The notes beneath the pieces were generated by a model. That model did not search any database. It saw nothing but the letters and a program-made list of their open reading frames with translations, and was not told where the DNA came from. Shown here piece after piece: positions 25,783 to 35,781 of a stretch of 64,000 nt of DNA. The DNA comes from JAEZBP01 sp963832725 (GTDB lineage Bacteria > Myxococcota_A > Polyangia > Polyangiales > Sandaracinaceae): assembly GCA_963832725.1 (NCBI GenBank), contig CAWHVG010000001.1, forward strand, positions 930,001 to 994,000, in the 5' to 3' direction. The first letter of the stretch is position 1. Each line of letters opens with the position of its first letter. Position numbers and translations under genes: made by a program.

Positions 25783-26955
25783 ATGACCGCTCGCATCCTC
25801 ACGATGGGCAAGCGCCTCGGCGCGCTGGCCGCGGCCGAACGGCTCGAGGCCGAGGTCTTCCTGCTCGACAACGCGCCCGCCAGCCGCAAGGTGCGGGACC
25901 GGGTCGCGGGCTTCGCGCAGGTGGACTTCGGCGATCCCGCCTCCTGCGTCGCCGCCGCGAAACGACTGCTCGGCGCTCGGGCGCCGGACGCCGTGCTCGC
26001 GGTGGTCGAGCGCGCCGTCCTGCCCGCCGCGGCCGTCCGGCAGGCGTTCGGTGTGCGCGGCGCCACCACCAATCGCGCTCACCTCTGGCGGGACAAGCTC
26101 GACATGAAAGCGCGGATCCGCTCTGCCGGGCTCCCCTGCGCCGACGTGCGCCCCATCCGCAGCGGCACCGATCCGAGCGCGCTCGTCGGCGAGCTCGGCT
26201 TACCGGTCGTGCTCAAGCCGCGCAGCGCCTCGGGCGGCCGCGGCACAGTCGTGGCGCGCGACCCCGCAGAAGTGCGCGCCGCGCTGAGCGACGGATCGAT
26301 CGCCGAGCGCTTCGTGCGCGGCGTGGAGCTGAGCGTCGAGTCGTTGGTGCAGGGTGGCCAGGTGCGCTTCGAGAACCTCACCGAGTACCTCCGCCCGGGC
26401 TGGGCGAACGTCGTACCGGCCGCGCTGCCGGAGCGGATCGATCGCGCCGTCCGCCGGCTGAACCGCGCGGCCATCGAGGCGTTGGAGGTCGACGACGGGC
26501 TCACCCACATGGAAGCGTTCGTCGCCGACGACGACCCCGGGCGCGAGCCGACCGTCGTCTTCGGCGAGCTGGCGTGCCGGCCGCCCGGCGGCTCGCTGAT
26601 GGAGCTGATGCAGCGCGCGTACGGCTTCGATCCCTGGCAGGCGCACCTCGATCTGGAGCTCGGCCGGCCCATCGCGCCGCCCTCGACCCCGAAGGCCTAC
26701 TCGGGCGTGTGGTTCCTGCACCCGGGCGCCGGCCGCGTCGTCACCGTCGACGGCCTCGACCGCGCGCGCGCCGTGCCCGGCGTCAGCCGCGTCGAGTGCT
26801 CGCTGGAGGTCGGCCAGGTCATCCCCCAGCGCGTCGGCGTCGGCCAGCACACTGGCAAGATCCTCGCCGACACCGCCTCCCGCGACGACACCGCGGCGGC
26901 GCTGGAAGAGGCCCACTCGCTGATCCAGCTGGCCACCGACCCGATCGCCGCCTGA
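25783..26955 (+). CDS. ATP-grasp carboxylate-amine ligase-like protein
   Basis: 390 residues. MTARILTMGKRLGALAAAER starts the pre-ATP-grasp domain; LPVVLKPRSASGGRGTVV binds ATP and VFGELACRPPGGSLMELM is the metal-binding end of the fold. It resembles carbamoyl-phosphate/biotin-carboxylase-like ligases. Substrate unknown. It is divergent from the RimB-RimK pair across about 260 bases, which may hold a shared control region; a link with peptide or protein tailing is inference only. Confidence 0.78.
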   Translation: MTARILTMGKRLGALAAAERLEAEVFLLDNAPASRKVRDRVAGFAQVDFGDPASCVAAAKRLLGARAPDAVLAVVERAVLPAAAVRQAFGVRGATTNRAHLWRDKLDMKARIRSAGLPCADVRPIRSGTDPSALVGELGLPVVLKPRSASGGRGTVVARDPAEVRAALSDGSIAERFVRGVELSVESLVQGGQVRFENLTEYLRPGWANVVPAALPERIDRAVRRLNRAAIEALEVDDGLTHMEAFVADDDPGREPTVVFGELACRPPGGSLMELMQRAYGFDPWQAHLDLELGRPIAPPSTPKAYSGVWFLHPGAGRVVTVDGLDRARAVPGVSRVECSLEVGQVIPQRVGVGQHTGKILADTASRDDTAAALEEAHSLIQLATDPIAA

Positions 26956-27478
26956 GCGAGCGCTCGCTCGACGAGCAGAGCGGCGCCGTCTACGAATCGC
27001 GAACCGATTGTTCGGTTGAAGACGCGCGCTCCGTGAACCCCGACTCGTGCAGGGAGCTCAGCGCTCCCCGGCGAGGGATCCCAATCAGTTCGTCCAGCCC
27101 GACCCGTGCTTGGCGAGCCATTCCGCGACCGAGAGGTCGAGGTCCGGATCGCGCGCTGCCGCGTCATCGGCCGCGCACACGAGCTCGACGCAGGCGCTGT
27201 AGTCCGGGCGGGTGCCGTCCCAGCCGGTGAGGCCGGTCTCGTCGTCAATCGCGAGCGCGGCGTGATCGTCTTCGAACGCGCCGAGCGGATCGGCAGGCGG
27301 CTCGGCCGCGGCGCAGGCCGGCTCGAGGACGCTGCCTTCCGGGCGGAGGAAGGTCGGGTCGCCGCCACCCTCGGGGCGAACATCGAGGCGGACACGCCAG
27401 CCGTCTTCGTGCAGCAGGCGATGGTGGAAGGTGCACAGCGCCACGAGGAAGCCCCGTTGGTCTCGCCTCCGTCCATCA

Positions 27479-27637
27479 GAGCGCTGACCAGGAAACCGGA
27501 CCGAGCATGTCGGAGCGCCGTGGGTCTGATGCGCGGTACGGCGCGACGAGGCGATGTGAACATCGTCGAGGAGCGACGGGCCGTGCAGCAGGCCCACGCC
27601 GCCCGACAGGCGACGGGAGGGTTCCTGGTCAGCGCTC
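27479..27637. mobile_element. Foldback MITE-like element, copy E (159 bp)
   Basis: Perfect 16-bp terminal inverted repeats GAGCGCTGACCAGGAA, extending to 18 of 19 positions. The exact centre (27552-27565) is the palindrome CGATGT-GA-ACATCG followed by TCGAGGAG. Its length is a multiple of three, so the host HNH frame stays open through it. No target duplication is evident. Confidence 0.82.
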
Positions 27638-28163
27638 GAGTGCTCGGCGTGGTGGACGTCGATGAAGCGGTCGTGCGTGCAGCCCGGGAAGGCGCAGCCG
27701 CCGTCCCGCGCCATGACGGCCCGGCGAAGAGCCGGCGGGATGCGCCGCGTCTTGCGGCCGATGTCGAGGATGTGGCCGTGCTCATCTCGGGCGATGGCGG
27801 TCAGGCCGCAGTCGCACGCGAGGCGCCGAAGCGTTTCCGCGGAAACGCGACCGCCGTCCTCCAACGTGGCCGTGTGGGTCTCGTTCAGGGGATCCGGGCC
27901 CAGGCTCACCACGAGGTCCGCTCGGTCGGCGCCGCTGGTGCGGGTCTCGGGCGACCTCTTCTCTGGCGACTGGCTCCCAGGCGACTCGGGCTCCGGCGAC
28001 TGGGTCTCCGGCGACCTCGACTCGGGCGAGTTCGCCTCGTCGCTCTCCCGCGCTGCCTTCCGCGCCGCCAGGACTTCGTCCGCCATCCGCACGAGGGCGT
28101 CGGCCAGGGTCGGCTTCTCAGCGTCGCCGACCTCGGCCGCCATCTGCACGCGGACGACGCGCC

Positions 28164-28323
28164 GATGTGGGAGGTGGAAATCGTGACCGGAGCGCGGAGC
28201 GCGACGGGGCCCAGCTGTGGCTCGGTCCGACGAGGCGATGCCGAGCATCGTCGAGGAGGAACGGGCCGCAGATGGGCCCCGTTCCCGCCCGCGAAACGCG
28301 TTGCGATTTCCGCCGAGCACATC
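28164..28323. mobile_element. Foldback MITE-like element, copy D (about 160 bp)
   Basis: The outer ends pair as GATGTG...GG.GGAAATCG, and inner arms ACGGGGCCCA-CTG-GGC (28204-28221 and 28265-28282) pair in 17 of 19 positions. The exact centre (28236-28250) is CGATGC-CGA-GCATCG followed by TCGAGGAGG. The terminal sequence resembles that of copies A and B. The boundaries are inferred from symmetry, since no flanking duplication remains. Confidence 0.65.
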
Positions 28324-29446
28324 GAAGCTTCCATCACGCGCTCGGCTTCGTCCGGCAGGAGCTCGGCCTCGAGCCGCACGGTCGGCTCTCCACGATGGCG
28401 CAGGCGGACCCAACGCTCGATGGCGCCTTGGTCTCCTGGCTCCGCCTGCTGGGTGCGGACGCCTCGGCACACGCGCTCGAGCTGCGAGGCGGTGGACTCG
28501 AGCGCGATGGACAGGAGCTTCGACTCGTTCGCCGGCGTGGCCACCCGCGTCATCGCCCGCACCTTGGAGTAGCTGAGCCGCGCCGTCCGGAAGGCGTCGT
28601 CGATGGCGGGCAAGGTCTTCAGCGCGCGGCCGACCCGGATGCGCTCGCGCGCGGTCCCGAGGTCCAGGCTGATTCTCCAATTCAACCAATGCGCGCAGGA
28701 CTTCGCGCCCTGCCGATGCCAGAGGCCCGACTCGTCGATGACCCGGATCAACACGAGCTGCCGATGCACGGCGGCGTCGAGATGCGCGGAGAGCTCGGCC
28801 AGCTCCCGCTCGGCCGCCTCGCCATCGATCCCCTCGCCCACCGGCAGCGGGACCGGCGCGAAAACGCCGGCGGAGAGGGCGGGATCGGTCGCCGCGGAAC
28901 CTGAACATGCGTGCAGCATGCGTCCGTCCTGCCATGAAACCGGGGACGGGGCAAGACACAATCGAGATTTCCGCGCGTGATTCCTTGATGATGACGGAGG
29001 AAGCCTCTCCCAGACGACTCGGTCCCAGGCGGCGTGGTCGCGGGCACCATGCGGCGCGCTCTGAAAGCGAGCGTTCCGTCCCGGGCTCCCCGGGGTCGAT
29101 TGGGCGAGTGATTCCATTGGCGGAGCGCGGACGGACGAGCCGCGCCGGCAGGCAACGGTGCGAGAGATCAGCGTCTCCCGGACCCGTTCTCGACGCGCTC
29201 CACCCCGGAAGAGGATCACCACGAGGGCGATGAGACGGGTAGCAGAGAAGGGCCGGGACCCCGCTACCTGGGCCTCGACCTCGCGCCGGAGCGCTCGCGA
29301 GCGTTCGGATCGCGCCTCGCCCCCCCACCTGAAACGGTTCGCGCCCGTTCCGCGATGGGGTGGACCTCCCCTCGGAGAAGGGGTCGGACCTCTCGAAATC
29401 CAAATTTTGCCGACTCGGAACGGTCTCTGCCCGCCCGGCCTCCGGG

Positions 29447-29580
29447 GTGGACATGCCGGTGTCGAGGCCCGCGTCCGTTCGAATCGGGGACGTGGACATG
29501 CCGGTGTCGAGGTCCGCGCCCGTTCGATCGGGGGGGTGTAGGTGCCAATCTCCCGGCCCGCGCCCGTCCGAACGATGCGT
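29447..29580. repeat. 45-bp tandem repeat, about three copies
   Basis: Copies 1 (29447-29491) and 2 (from 29492) both begin GTGGACATGCCGGTGTCGAG and differ at few positions. A third copy is more diverged. The period of 15 codons would be translatable, but no gene was found around it. Confidence 0.7.
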
Positions 29581-29782
29581 CGAATCACTTTTTGGATGGT
29601 CCGGGTGCTGTTCCGGCGGGTGTCGACACTGAAATCGGGGCCTCCGTGAGGCTTCCCGGGGGAGGTCATCCCCCTCGCCGAGGCCCCGAGGGGCATCGAA
29701 GAGGGGTGTCACCGCGAGCCTCGAGGGGCCCGAGGCCGGTACGAGAGGGTGGTCGGCTCTCCGCGGCGAGGGCCGCCGACCA

Positions 29783-29850
29783 ATGCGTCCAGCCCGATCC
29801 GCGCTCGGGCGATGGAGGCCGCGACCGAGAGGCGCGCAGGTCGGTCATGC
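29783..29850 (-). pseudogene. Relic of a DUF222-HNH gene 3' end
   Basis: The leftward strand reads GACCTGCGCGCCTCTCGGTC and later CGGGCTGGACG, matching the end of the intact HNH gene (GACCTCGACCTCTCGGTCGC, then CGGGCTGGACGAACTGA at 27085-27145) apart from small gaps. A second copy of that gene seems to have stood here. Confidence 0.6.
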
Positions 29851-29970
29851 TCGCCGGGTGTGCGGAGGAAGACTCGTCCGCGATCCCACGGCGCCGATCT
29901 ACCCCACGGGTTGCGGGACGCCGCATGCCGCGGTCGCGCCGCTTGCCATTCTGAGCGGCTCGCGTCCGAA

Positions 29971-30015
29971 ACGACTCGTGCTCAGCGCGGCTGGGCCGAG
30001 CTGAGCACGAGTCGT
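29971..30015 (-). terminator. Perfect 16-bp hairpin after the 30029 gene
   Basis: ACGACTCGTGCTCAGC at 29971-29986 pairs perfectly with 30000-30015 around a 13-base loop. It begins 13 bases past the stop of the leftward gene at 30029. Only a short T run follows in that direction, so termination may be Rho-assisted. Confidence 0.65.
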
Positions 30016-30028
30016 GATCGCGGAGCGC

Positions 30029-31003
30029 TCAAGCGTTGGTCGGGCCCGCCCCGCCGCCGTCCGCTGCACTGCTGCCACCGGTCGCGTTGCGCCCACCGGT
30101 CGCGTTGCTCCCACCGGTCGCATTGCTGGCGCCGGTCGCATTGCTGGCGCCGGTCGCGTTGCTGCCACCGGTCGCGCTCCCGCCGCTCGCGTCGGGGTTG
30201 ATCTGCTCGCCGGTGTCGGGATTGACGTCCAGCGGCATCTTGTGCCGAGAGTAGGCCTCGGTGACCAGCTCCTGCTGGAAGTTGATGGGCGCCAGGATCT
30301 CTTCCCGGACGCGGACGCGATCGACGTCCGACATCGGGTCGCTCCCCTCGGCAGGTACGAAGTTGCGCTTCGAGGTGGCGTGCAGGATCTCGACGATGAC
30401 CTCGCTGGTGGCCTCGTGGAGCGCATGCTGCGCCGCCTCGACGTCATCGTGCGTGACCAGGCCCGCCGGCTGCGGGGCGAGCGCATCCGCGAAGCGCGCG
30501 GTGAGGTCCTTCAGGATCCCCACCTCACGCTCCACGCCGACCGTCTTCACGTCGTCGGCGAGCGTCTTCTCGAGATGCTCGCGGATCATGGTCTGCAGGG
30601 TCCCGAGCATGACCTCGAAGGTCTGATTCGAGATGCCCTTGACCCCGTTCGGGAAGATGGCCGCCTTCAGCTCGCGCGCCTTGACGGCGACGTCGTCGTC
30701 GCCCTCGGTACGCCCGTCCACGATCGCGTAGAGGCTGCTGAGCTGGCGTGTGATGCGATGTTTCAACCCCTGCGCGTCGCCGCGGCTCGTGTCGGCCTGG
30801 AGCTTCTTGGCCGATTGCCAGTCGAACTCGACCCGGAGCGCCTTTCGCCCCGCGGCGATCGCGTCGTCGATGACCGGCACGAGCGCGCTCGAGTCGCTCT
30901 GCTTCTTCACTACGAGGTCGCGCGTCTGCGTCAGCGCGAAGACGTGCCGCCCAGACGGCATGTGCTTGAATTCGAGATAGTCGGAGACATCCGCACGGGT
31001 CAT
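30029..31003 (-). CDS. Unknown protein with C-terminal hexapeptide repeats
   Basis: 324 residues from ATG 31003, which follows AAGGAGGGGAG at ideal distance. No family recognised; no signal peptide or membrane helix. The body is a mixed charged fold. The last 60 residues are a low-complexity tail with six copies of a GGSNAT/GASNAT unit, encoded by an 18-bp tandem repeat at about 30068-30185. Probably a cytoplasmic protein expressed alone; a perfect hairpin follows its stop. Confidence 0.62.
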   Translation of the reverse strand: MTRADVSDYLEFKHMPSGRHVFALTQTRDLVVKKQSDSSALVPVIDDAIAAGRKALRVEFDWQSAKKLQADTSRGDAQGLKHRITRQLSSLYAIVDGRTEGDDDVAVKARELKAAIFPNGVKGISNQTFEVMLGTLQTMIREHLEKTLADDVKTVGVEREVGILKDLTARFADALAPQPAGLVTHDDVEAAQHALHEATSEVIVEILHATSKRNFVPAEGSDPMSDVDRVRVREEILAPINFQQELVTEAYSRHKMPLDVNPDTGEQINPDASGGSATGGSNATGASNATGASNATGGSNATGGRNATGGSSAADGGGAGPTNA

Positions 31004-31165
31004 CTCCCCTCCTTGTCGTACGCGAGCCACCCCACTGCGACCCGACGCGGGAAGGGTAACGGAGCCGCTACCTGCGGAAAACCCACGCGGCGCGGTTGCA
31101 TGGTCGCCCGGATGATCGGGGACGGGCTCGTGAACGCTCGCGGCGCGCGCGTCGGCGCTCGAGCG

Positions 31166-31951
31166 TCAGCCCGCGGTGAGGCCGCCGTCCAGGGTCAGCA
31201 CGCTGCCGGTGGCCCACGCGGCGTCGAGCAGGAAGACGGCCGCTTCGGCCACTTCGTCCGGCGTCCCGAGCCTGCCGATCGGGTGCAGCTTGCGCAGGGC
31301 CTCGAGCTGGGCGGCGACGCGCGCTTCATGAGCGTGGCCGGTCGGCATGGCTTCGCCGGGCGCGAGGCGGAGCGCGCGGACCATCTCGGTGTCGACGACG
31401 CCGGGCGCGAGCGTGTTGACCCGGATGCCGTCCGGCGCCAGCTCGAGCGCAGCGCCCTTGGTGAGCGCGACCATCGCCGCTTTGGCCGCCGAGTAGGCCA
31501 AGGTGCCGGCCGCCGGGCGGAGCGCGAGCGTGGAGCTGATCAGCACGATCGAACCGGAACGCTTCTGTGCCCGCAGATGCTTGGCCAGCGCCTGGGTCAA
31601 TCGAAGCGGCGCGCGCAGGTGAATCCCCCACGCCGACTCGAGCTGGGCGTCGGAGATGGCCTCCAGCGGCGCGTGGGTGGCCACGCCTGCCGCGTGGACC
31701 AACCCGTCGAGCCCGCCCCGCCCGTCGAGCCCGGAGAGCATCGCCACCGCCCGCTCGACGACGTCGATGTCGGTGGTCAGATCCGCTTCCAGGACGTGCG
31801 CGTGATCCGGCGCCGCGCGAGCGACCTCTTCGAGCGCGCCCCGGTCGCGCGCGACCAGCACGACCTCGCGCCCCTCGCCGAGCAAGCGCGTCGCGATCGC
31901 CCGGCCGATGCCCCGGCTGGCGCCGGTGACCAACACGCGGCTCGGCTTCAC
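31166..31951 (-). CDS. Short-chain dehydrogenase/reductase coupled to FolB-cupin gene
   Basis: 261 residues. Classical SDR signatures: TGASRGIG for NADP binding, HAAG, catalytic Ser in LISSTLA, YSAAK with Tyr and Lys, and a final GSVLTLDGG. GTG 31951 overlaps the upstream stop (GTGA). Because it is coupled to a dihydroneopterin aldolase-like gene, a pteridine reductase role (FolM-like) is a reasonable inference. Confidence 0.85.
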   Translation of the reverse strand: MKPSRVLVTGASRGIGRAIATRLLGEGREVVLVARDRGALEEVARAAPDHAHVLEADLTTDIDVVERAVAMLSGLDGRGGLDGLVHAAGVATHAPLEAISDAQLESAWGIHLRAPLRLTQALAKHLRAQKRSGSIVLISSTLALRPAAGTLAYSAAKAAMVALTKGAALELAPDGIRVNTLAPGVVDTEMVRALRLAPGEAMPTGHAHEARVAAQLEALRKLHPIGRLGTPDEVAEAAVFLLDAAWATGSVLTLDGGLTAG

Positions 31952-32706
31952 GTCCGCCCCGGCACGGGGATGAAGGGCGGCAGCGGCTTCACGTCGGCCG
32001 GCTCGCCCTGCACCTCGATCTCGTCGTCCGGCAAGAAGGGCGGCGAGTCCACGCAGAGGATCGACTGCCACTGATCGGTCGGGTTGTCGTATCGATGCGG
32101 CGCGTCGTGAGGCCAGCGGAACGACGTGCCCGCAGCCACCGGCTTGCCCTGACAGAGGAGACCGTCGCCGAGCACCAGCTCCGACTCTTGCATCGTCCGG
32201 TGGACGTGGAGCGGGATCCCTCGGCCCGGCGCGACGTTGAGCCGGTAGATGCCGACGTGCCGGGTCTGATCGAGGATGTCGACGGTGCCGAAAGGCTTGG
32301 TCTCGTGGTCGAGAATCACGTCTTGGGCCGTGCGGTGGATCTCCAGCGAGGGGACGCCGTGCCCGGCCAGCGCGTAGGGCTTGGTCAGCCGCAGCGTGAC
32401 TTCGTGGACGCGGGCGCGGCGCTCGCCGGGCGCGGGCGGCGCGAGCAGGAGCCGCGCGAGCGCGCGGGCGGCCGTCTCCAGCACGTGGAAGCGACAGCTC
32501 CGGAGGATGAACGCGATCTGATTCGCCGTCGCCGCGTAGTCGACCGTGTGGCTCAGCCGCTCCGTCTGCCCCGCGCGGCGGGTGTCGAGGCCCATCCGCA
32601 CCGACACCTCGAGCGGCTGCACCCGGTTGCGCTCGTGCGGGTAGACGCCGACCACGCAGTCGACCCGCATCCCCTCGATCGCGATGATGTCGCGCACCTC
32701 GGCCAC
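31948..32706 (-). CDS. FolB-like dihydroneopterin aldolase fused to a cupin domain
   Basis: 252 residues. Residues 1-125 match FolB: IIAIEGMRVDCVVGVYPHER at the start, HTVDYAATANQI, then FHVLETAARALARLLL with the Glu-Thr-Ala pattern and VTLRLTKPYAL. Residues 140-245 form a cupin barrel: IYRLNVAPGRGIPLHVHRTM with metal-type histidines, LVLGDGLLCQGKPV and FRWPHDAPHRYDN. FolB cleaves dihydroneopterin in folate synthesis; the role of the fused cupin is unknown. It forms a unit with the SDR that follows. Confidence 0.8.
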   Translation of the reverse strand: MAEVRDIIAIEGMRVDCVVGVYPHERNRVQPLEVSVRMGLDTRRAGQTERLSHTVDYAATANQIAFILRSCRFHVLETAARALARLLLAPPAPGERRARVHEVTLRLTKPYALAGHGVPSLEIHRTAQDVILDHETKPFGTVDILDQTRHVGIYRLNVAPGRGIPLHVHRTMQESELVLGDGLLCQGKPVAAGTSFRWPHDAPHRYDNPTDQWQSILCVDSPPFLPDDEIEVQGEPADVKPLPPFIPVPGRT

Positions 32707-32820
32707 GAGACGATTCCTACCGCCGCACGGGCCTCGGTGCCATGCGTCACGCGACTCGGAACGGGGACTCGCTTCCCCGCTCGATGCGGCATCTGCGCAC
32801 TGACGCGCCTCTCGGAAGTC

Positions 32821-32910
32821 GGACCGCTCCGCCGCCCAGTCCCGGAGAGGCGTGCCTCCGGCTCCGCCTCGGACCGCTCCGCCACGAGCTCCAGAGAAGC
32901 GTGCCTACCG
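32821..32910. repeat. 40-bp imperfect direct repeat, period 50
   Basis: Both 32821-32860 and 32871-32910 begin GGACCGCTCCGCC and contain GCGTGCCT; about three quarters of positions match with a one-base shift. Located in the 290-base gap before the FolB-cupin gene, where no gene was seen. Confidence 0.55.
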
Positions 32911-32997
32911 TCGCTCGAGCTCACTCATCGATCGAGCCGAGGCCCGTCATCGAGACGCGAACGAGGCGACGTCGAGCCGTGCGGGAGCACGCGTCGT

Positions 32998-33968
32998 TCA
33001 GTACACGGTCCAACCGGTGACGGCCGGATCGCCCGTCAGGTCGACGCTGTAGAACCCGCCGCCCGGTACGGTTGACGGGGTGGCGGTGTCCGGAACCGTG
33101 TCTTTCGCCGGGCTCGCGGAGTCCGCTGCGATCGACAACATGGGCGCTCAGCAGGATCCGCGACGGACAGCCCAGAGCCGTCCACGGGACTCGAAGCGAG
33201 ATGGTGTGGTTGTCGGAGGCGACCCAATAGTCCGTTCCAGCAACGAACGTCATGGTCTGATCGGTCCACGAGGCACCGGGGCCATAGACACCGTCGTACG
33301 CGCCCAAGTCCGCCGAGGTCCGAGACACGCCGAACAGCGAGGAGGTGGGTCGCGGTGAACGGAAGCTGCGCGGTGAGGCCGCCGTACTCCTTGCCGCTCG
33401 AGGGCGTCGCACCGCTCAGCGTGGGATCGGCCGCGATGTAGACGTGCAGCGGCGCGTTATCGGCCTCGAACGACTGGCTCACAATGGCGAGGTACAGGTA
33501 GTCGGCATCCCAGGTGAGCGCGAAGAGCTCCCACGACTGGTTGAGCGCGCCCGGCGTGAGAGTCTGGGTCGACGCAAACTTCCCGGCATCGTCGGTCCCG
33601 TCGAGGGCGATGGTGTCGCCCGCGCTGGCCGCGCTGCAGGTGCCGGCGTCGATCACCGTGCCGGCGTCGGTGCCCGCGTCCATCGGGCCCGGCCCTGCGT
33701 CGGTGCCCGCGTCCACCATCGCCGGGCCGCCGTCGGTGCCCCCGTCGCTCGGACCACCGCCGGCATCGGCGCTGCCGCCCGCGTCGCTCGTCCCCCCCGC
33801 GTCGCTCACCGTCGCGGCGTCGGTGCCCGCGTCCTCCACCGGACCGGAATCGACAGCGGGGCCGACGTGGCCGGCGTCCTGCTGCGGTCCGGCGTCGGGA
33901 TCGACGTGAGGCGAGCCGGCGGCGCAGCCGGCGAGGACGAAGACGAAACCGAGAGCGAGCGGGCGCAT
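32998..33968 (-). CDS. Lipoprotein with D-A-G linker and DOMON/CBM9-like domain (two frameshifts)
   Basis: About 323 residues. MRPLALGFVFVLAGC is a lipoprotein signal; residues 18-105 are a linker of DAG and DGG repeats. The C-terminal domain (DTIALDGTDDAGKFAS, LTWDADYLYLAIVSQSF, DNHTISLRVPWTALG) resembles DOMON/CBM9-like sugar- or haem-binding folds, a low-certainty reading. Frame breaks near 33336 and near 33153 (at GATC); the end is GGGFYSVDLTGDPAVTGWTVY before the TGA at 32998. Confidence 0.65.
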
Positions 33969-34084
33969 GGGCGACCTCCTGGGAGCGACACTCAGAGCGG
34001 AGTGTCGAATATCACCGGTCGCGGGGTGCGATCCAGCCGGCGGGTGTGAGCAAGCTCGGTCCGCGTGCTAGATGTCCGAGCCCG

Positions 34085-35341
<1,257 letters not shown>

Positions 35342-35383
35342 GCCTCGTTCGTGACCCGTCCCACAGGACAGGACGGTCGCGGG

Positions 35384-35737
35384 TCAGGCGCGGATCTCGG
35401 ACTCCAGCCACCGTCGGGCGTCGTCCGGCTTCCTGAACGCCCGCATCCGCTGGCCGCTGGCCATCGACATGGTCGAGACCACCATGTGCCAGAGTGTCTT
35501 CTCGGTCACAATCGCCACCGCTGCGACGCGCTCCCGGTAGTCCCGGTTCCAGGCGACGAAGGCCTCCCGCGCGTCCATGTCGTAGCTGCTCATCCCGAGG
35601 CAGTCGCAGAGCAGCCCGAAGAGTCCCGGAGCCGGCTCGGTCGCGCGCTGCAGCGCCGACGCCAGGACCGGCTTCGAGAGATGCCCCACCAGCGCGACCT
35701 CGACGATCAAGGAACCCTCCGTACCAACTGCGAACAC
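35384..35737 (-). CDS. SpoIIAA/STAS-like domain protein
   Basis: 117 residues from ATG 35737, or 108 from TTG 35710, which is favoured by GGAGGG four bases before it and by the natural beta-strand start LIVEVALVGHL. The length and alternating strand/helix pattern (VAAVAIVTEKTLWHMVVSTM) resemble SpoIIAA-like STAS proteins. No catalytic motif. Function unknown. Confidence 0.6.
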   Translation of the reverse strand: MFAVGTEGSLIVEVALVGHLSKPVLASALQRATEPAPGLFGLLCDCLGMSSYDMDAREAFVAWNRDYRERVAAVAIVTEKTLWHMVVSTMSMASGQRMRAFRKPDDARRWLESEIRA

Positions 35738-35781
35738 CTAGGGACGAGAAGTCCGTCCGCAAGCGTGGACACCAATTTTGG

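Larger units (their letters stand above)
27085..28919 (-). pseudogene. DUF222-HNH endonuclease gene interrupted by two foldback elements
   Basis: The N-terminal half is a DUF222 domain (RELAELSAHLDAAVHRQLVL, GTARERIRVGRALKTLPAID). The C-terminal HNH nuclease is recognisable from RDGGCAFPGCTHDRFIDVHH and ALCTFHHRLLHEDGW. Between them is an ESRSPETQSPE-type repeat linker. Copy D (28164-28323) lies within the DUF222 end and copy E (27479-27637) lies exactly between the two halves of the HNH motif. E adds 53 codons without closing the frame; near copy D's right end the frame shifts once. Nuclease activity is unlikely. Such genes are common selfish-like repeats in actinobacteria and myxobacteria. 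Confidence 0.75.
28920..30028. other. Degenerate 1.1-kb gene-free stretch
   Basis: Open frames exist on both strands but none resembles a protein family or has a convincing start. It holds a 45-bp tandem repeat (29447-29580), a decayed copy of the 3' end of the DUF222-HNH gene (29783-29850) and a strong terminator hairpin (29971-30015). It reads as a graveyard of an earlier duplicated HNH locus. Confidence 0.55.
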
